A stretch of DNA of 8,922 nt, from assembly GCA_007125255.1 (NCBI GenBank), contig SLDM01000140.1, positions 1 to 8,922 of the forward strand, in the 5' to 3' direction. Shown here piece after piece: positions 6,624 through 8,922 of the stretch. The stretch's first letter is position 1. Each line of letters starts with the position of its first letter. Position numbers and translations under genes: made by a program. Below the pieces are notes generated by a model. That model did no database searches, had not been told where the DNA came from, and saw only the letters and a list, made by a program, of their open reading frames with translations. This DNA comes from Phycisphaerales bacterium. Its GTDB lineage: Bacteria; Planctomycetota; Phycisphaerae; Phycisphaerales; SM1A02.

Positions 6624-7220
6624 ATGAACTTCGACGCACCGCCCGCCGACCCGATTCCCGTCTTCCACGCCTGGTTCCGCGAGGCGCAGCAATCCGTATT
6701 GCCCAACCCCAACGCCATGACGTTGGCGACGATCGATCCCGACGGCCGTCCTTCCGCCCGGATTGTGCTGCTCAAGGACCTCGATGACCAGGGCGCGGTC
6801 TTCTTCACCAACCGGGAATCACGCAAGGGCCGCGCCATTGCCGCCCATGCCCAGGTGGCGCTGCTCCTTCACTGGGACCCCCTGGACCGGCAGATCCGTA
6901 TCGAAGGGCGTGCGGCTCTGCTCAGTGATGAGGCGTCCGATGCCTACTTCGCGACGCGTCCTCGGGTCAGCCAGATCGGCGCGTGGGCCAGCCGGCAATC
7001 CGAGACGCTGCGGGATCGCGAAACTTTCGACGCCGCGGTCGCGGAGATGGAGAAGCAATTTGAAGGTCAGGCGGTTCCCCGTCCGCCCCACTGGGGCGGC
7101 TACCAGGTCTCGCTCGATCGCATCGAGTTCTGGCAGGGACACCACTATCGACTCCATGACCGCATGGTCTACACCGCCGGCGATGGTGGTTCGTGGTCGA
7201 CGCGGCGGCTCTTTCCGTGA
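6624..7220 (+). CDS. pdxH: pyridoxamine 5'-phosphate oxidase
   Basis: This FMN enzyme oxidises pyridoxine or pyridoxamine 5'-phosphate to pyridoxal 5'-phosphate with oxygen, releasing peroxide, in the last step of vitamin B6 synthesis and salvage. The 198-residue product follows the E. coli enzyme closely by memory. It has the FMN and substrate motifs RIVLLKDLDDQG (46-57), FFTNRESRKGR (60-70), LDRQIRIEG (87-95), RPRVSQIGAWAS (112-123), then WGGYQVSLDRIEFWQG (157-172) and RLHDR (176-180), ending RRLFP. It is about 20 residues shorter than the E. coli protein at the N-terminus, a region that varies and is not catalytic. ATG 6624 has GAGGA at 6612-6616 and begins just before the family's first conserved part (FHAWFREA); upstream in-frame sequence is unlike the family. 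It stands alone, with no other B6 gene nearby. No key residue seems missing. Confidence 0.96.
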   Translation: MNFDAPPADPIPVFHAWFREAQQSVLPNPNAMTLATIDPDGRPSARIVLLKDLDDQGAVFFTNRESRKGRAIAAHAQVALLLHWDPLDRQIRIEGRAALLSDEASDAYFATRPRVSQIGAWASRQSETLRDRETFDAAVAEMEKQFEGQAVPRPPHWGGYQVSLDRIEFWQGHHYRLHDRMVYTAGDGGSWSTRRLFP

Positions 7221-7275
7221 GCCCCCGGCCGCGCGGGACCGGAGGCGCCGACCGGGCCGCGCCCGCCAACCTCTC

Positions 7276-7307
7276 AAAAACGACGCGGCGCCGGAGCGCC
7301 GCGTCGT
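7276..7307 (-). terminator. intrinsic terminator of the minus-strand dockerin gene
   Basis: A perfect 12-bp GC-rich stem (ACGACGCGGCGC 7280-7291, GCGCCGCGTCGT 7296-7307) closes a four-base loop. Read on the minus strand it is followed by TTTTT (complement of 7276-7280), the classic form of a Rho-independent terminator, 35 bases after the stop of the 7343-8812 gene. On the plus strand no T-run follows, but the stem may still slow transcription coming from pdxH. Confidence 0.85.
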
Positions 7308-7342
7308 GAGGCATCTTGCTGGAAACAGTCCCGCGGATCGGG

Positions 7343-8812
7343 TTACCGGCACACGCCCCATTGCTCCAGAAGGATCAGCAGGTCGAAGACGTTGACGAGC
7401 CCATCGCCATTCAGATCGGCCGGGCAGTCGTTCGGTTCGACACACTCTCCCCAGGCATCAAGCAGCGCGAGCAGATCGAAGACGTTGACAACGTCGTCTC
7501 CAGTCAGATCGCCCACGCATACCGTATCGGCCGGAAAGTTGATTCGGGCCATCGCGTCGAAAACCACGCCCGGCATGGAAAGCGGTTCGAGCTCGAGCTC
7601 GGTGTACAGCCAGGGCTGGCTCGGCAGATCGAAGCTCGGCCCGGCAATCTCCGAAATGTTGAGGCCGCGCACGATCGCGTCCGCCTGGCCGTCTCCGGTG
7701 GTGTCGACCATTCCGCCGACTTCGACGAGCAGGATCGAACTCGACTCGAGTTCGGAAGCGTCGGGTGAATAGAAGATCGCGCCGCCGGCGGAGGCGCCGG
7801 ATCCCCAGGTCCAGCCGTGCACGGCGCTGCCGTTGTCACTGATGCTGACGGCCTGGGAGGTGGCGTTCGAAGGCAGTTCAAAGCCATCGATCGTCATGCC
7901 CGCCCGAAGCACGAGTTGACCGTTGTAGGTCACGTGGTTCGTGCCGCCGTCCGGCGATGCGCTCGTCGTACCGGTAAAGAGGTAGTCTCCGTGGTTGTTG
8001 ATGCTGACCGAACGGAATGCGTTCCACGTGGTGCCGTCACCGACGGGGGCTCCCTGGAATGCCGCGACGCTGCCATCGACGTAGACGAAGTTGTTCGGTG
8101 CGGAGCCGGCCGCGACGAGACGGTGAATGTGATGTTCACCGTTCCGTGAAATGCGGTATCCGAACCCGATGCCGTTGCTGCCCGAGGAAAGCGTGACTCC
8201 CGCGACCGTATCGCCGCTGGCGAAGACGGGAATCATCTCTTCCTCAGGCGTGATGCGGTACAGCACGCGACCCTGGCTGGATGAACCGCCCTGTGTCGTG
8301 GTCAGGCCGGCCACGACAAACACCGTGGCGTCGGGAAGCATCTGCAGACGGCTGGTGAAGCTGATGAACTGATCCGGAAACCCCTCCGCGGGATCGCCGC
8401 GCACGAGGAGCACCTCGCCGTTCTTGATCAGCCCGTCTTCACTGTCGATCTGCGGGTTGTAGACCCAGTCGCCGTTGTCGCTGATCCCCATCGTGGCGGT
8501 ACCGCCGGTCAGCGTGCCCGCTTCGAAACTGCTGTTGAACCAGACGAAATCGTCATTGAACCAGATGAACCGGTCACCATCGTTGAGGATCCCGACGAAA
8601 CCGACCTGTCCGAGATCGTTGCTCGAGGGCTTCTGAAAGCCTGAGACCAGGGCTCCGGTCGGGGCGGGATCGTTCTCGGGTAGAACCACATCCACACTGG
8701 GCGGGGCGGCGTGACCGCCGCTTGCCAGGCCCATGATCGTGATCGCGCCGGCCGAGAGCGCTGCCGCCCTCAATGCCGAATGACGCGCCGCGCACAAATT
8801 TGAAAAATGCAT
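7343..8812 (-). CDS. exported repeat protein with C-terminal dockerin-like pair
   Basis: A 489-residue protein. ATG 8812-8810 follows AGAGGAG on the minus strand, about 10 bases upstream; the open frame continues 35 codons further but lacks a signal-like start there. Residues 1-35 are a signal peptide (core ALRAAALSAGAITIMGLA) with likely cleavage at GHA|APP. Residues about 60-365 contain about five degenerate repeats of about 45-50 residues built on S-I-S-x-N-G-D and a following Gly-Leu-Val-Leu-Arg-like strand (MGISDNGDWV, YRISRNGEHH, VSINNHGDYL, VSISDNGSAV), suggesting a beta-propeller. DTTGDGQAD at 370-378 is an extra calcium-loop-like motif. The dockerin pair occupies 432-488 (CVGDLTGDDVVNVFDLL, then CPADLNGDGLVNVFDLL), ending WGEC and WGVC. 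Exported, probably surface-associated; substrate unknown. It has its own terminator and appears monocistronic. Confidence 0.88.
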   Translation of the reverse strand: MHFSNLCAARHSALRAAALSAGAITIMGLASGGHAAPPSVDVVLPENDPAPTGALVSGFQKPSSNDLGQVGFVGILNDGDRFIWFNDDFVWFNSSFEAGTLTGGTATMGISDNGDWVYNPQIDSEDGLIKNGEVLLVRGDPAEGFPDQFISFTSRLQMLPDATVFVVAGLTTTQGGSSSQGRVLYRITPEEEMIPVFASGDTVAGVTLSSGSNGIGFGYRISRNGEHHIHRLVAAGSAPNNFVYVDGSVAAFQGAPVGDGTTWNAFRSVSINNHGDYLFTGTTSASPDGGTNHVTYNGQLVLRAGMTIDGFELPSNATSQAVSISDNGSAVHGWTWGSGASAGGAIFYSPDASELESSSILLVEVGGMVDTTGDGQADAIVRGLNISEIAGPSFDLPSQPWLYTELELEPLSMPGVVFDAMARINFPADTVCVGDLTGDDVVNVFDLLALLDAWGECVEPNDCPADLNGDGLVNVFDLLILLEQWGVCR

Positions 8813-8922
8813 CTGCCGTTTTCTCCTCTTTTTGATTTCTCCAGTGATAGAACGATCCACTCCTGCGTCGCCGAATTCCGATCCAGCCGTTCGTTCCCCA
8901 CAGGACCCGCGCGACACGATCG

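Noticed and set aside
5521..6627. A 368-codon plus-strand open frame opposite the membrane protein gene
   Set aside because: Its translation is rich in Arg, Pro and His, with no domain or ribosome site, while the minus strand gives clear transmembrane helices and a Shine-Dalgarno sequence. It is a GC-rich shadow frame.
8813..8922. Promoter of the minus-strand dockerin gene
   Set aside because: TTCTAT preceded at 17 bases by TTCGGC is the best I find, and the -35 matches only two positions. It is not good enough to annotate.
1..8922. CRISPR array, tRNA, rRNA, insertion sequence or phage module
   Set aside because: No regularly spaced repeats, no cloverleaf or rRNA-like stretch and no transposase or integrase motifs were seen.

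Overview
The window is GC-rich bacterial DNA. It most likely comes from a planctomycete of the Phycisphaerae type. That is an inference from three secreted proteins carrying paired, cysteine-flanked dockerin-like EF-hand repeats (CPGDLNGDG...DLLALL.AWG.C), which are common in that group, and from a palindromic TGCCATGC/GCATGGCA intergenic element of a kind seen in planctomycetes. I see no rRNA, tRNA, CRISPR array, transposase or integrase.

Layout, left to right. (1) The last 42 codons of an unidentified gene (1-131) run by a TGATG overlap into a large secreted protein gene (131-2633). That protein has a signal peptide, an N-terminal pair of dockerin repeats, a LamG-like domain and a long uncharacterised part. 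The gene is interrupted by a one-base frameshift in a run of seven G. (2) An intergenic region (2634-2895) holds a 92-bp double-hairpin element. (3) A catalytically intact-looking Y-family DNA polymerase follows (2896-4116). (4) A spacer with a possible promoter and an 8-bp dyad leads to a second dockerin-bearing exported protein (4396-5433). (5) A two-helix membrane protein of unknown function lies on the minus strand (5503-6261), convergent with the previous gene. (6) A 362-bp divergent intergenic region contains hairpins, a perfect 16-bp tandem duplication and a possible promoter. (7) pdxH, pyridoxamine 5'-phosphate oxidase (6624-7220), comes next. (8) A strong intrinsic terminator serves the last gene, a third dockerin-bearing exported protein on the minus strand (7343-8812), built of tandem repeats of about 45-50 residues.

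The genes do not form one obvious pathway. The recurring theme is the export and possible surface attachment or display of proteins through dockerin-like pairs. No cohesin partner is visible, so how these modules are used is open. The polymerase and pdxH are housekeeping or DNA-damage functions placed among them. No convincing new multi-gene system is visible. The most informative points are the G-tract frameshift inside a conserved dockerin end, the N-terminal position of that dockerin pair, and the repeat elements between genes.
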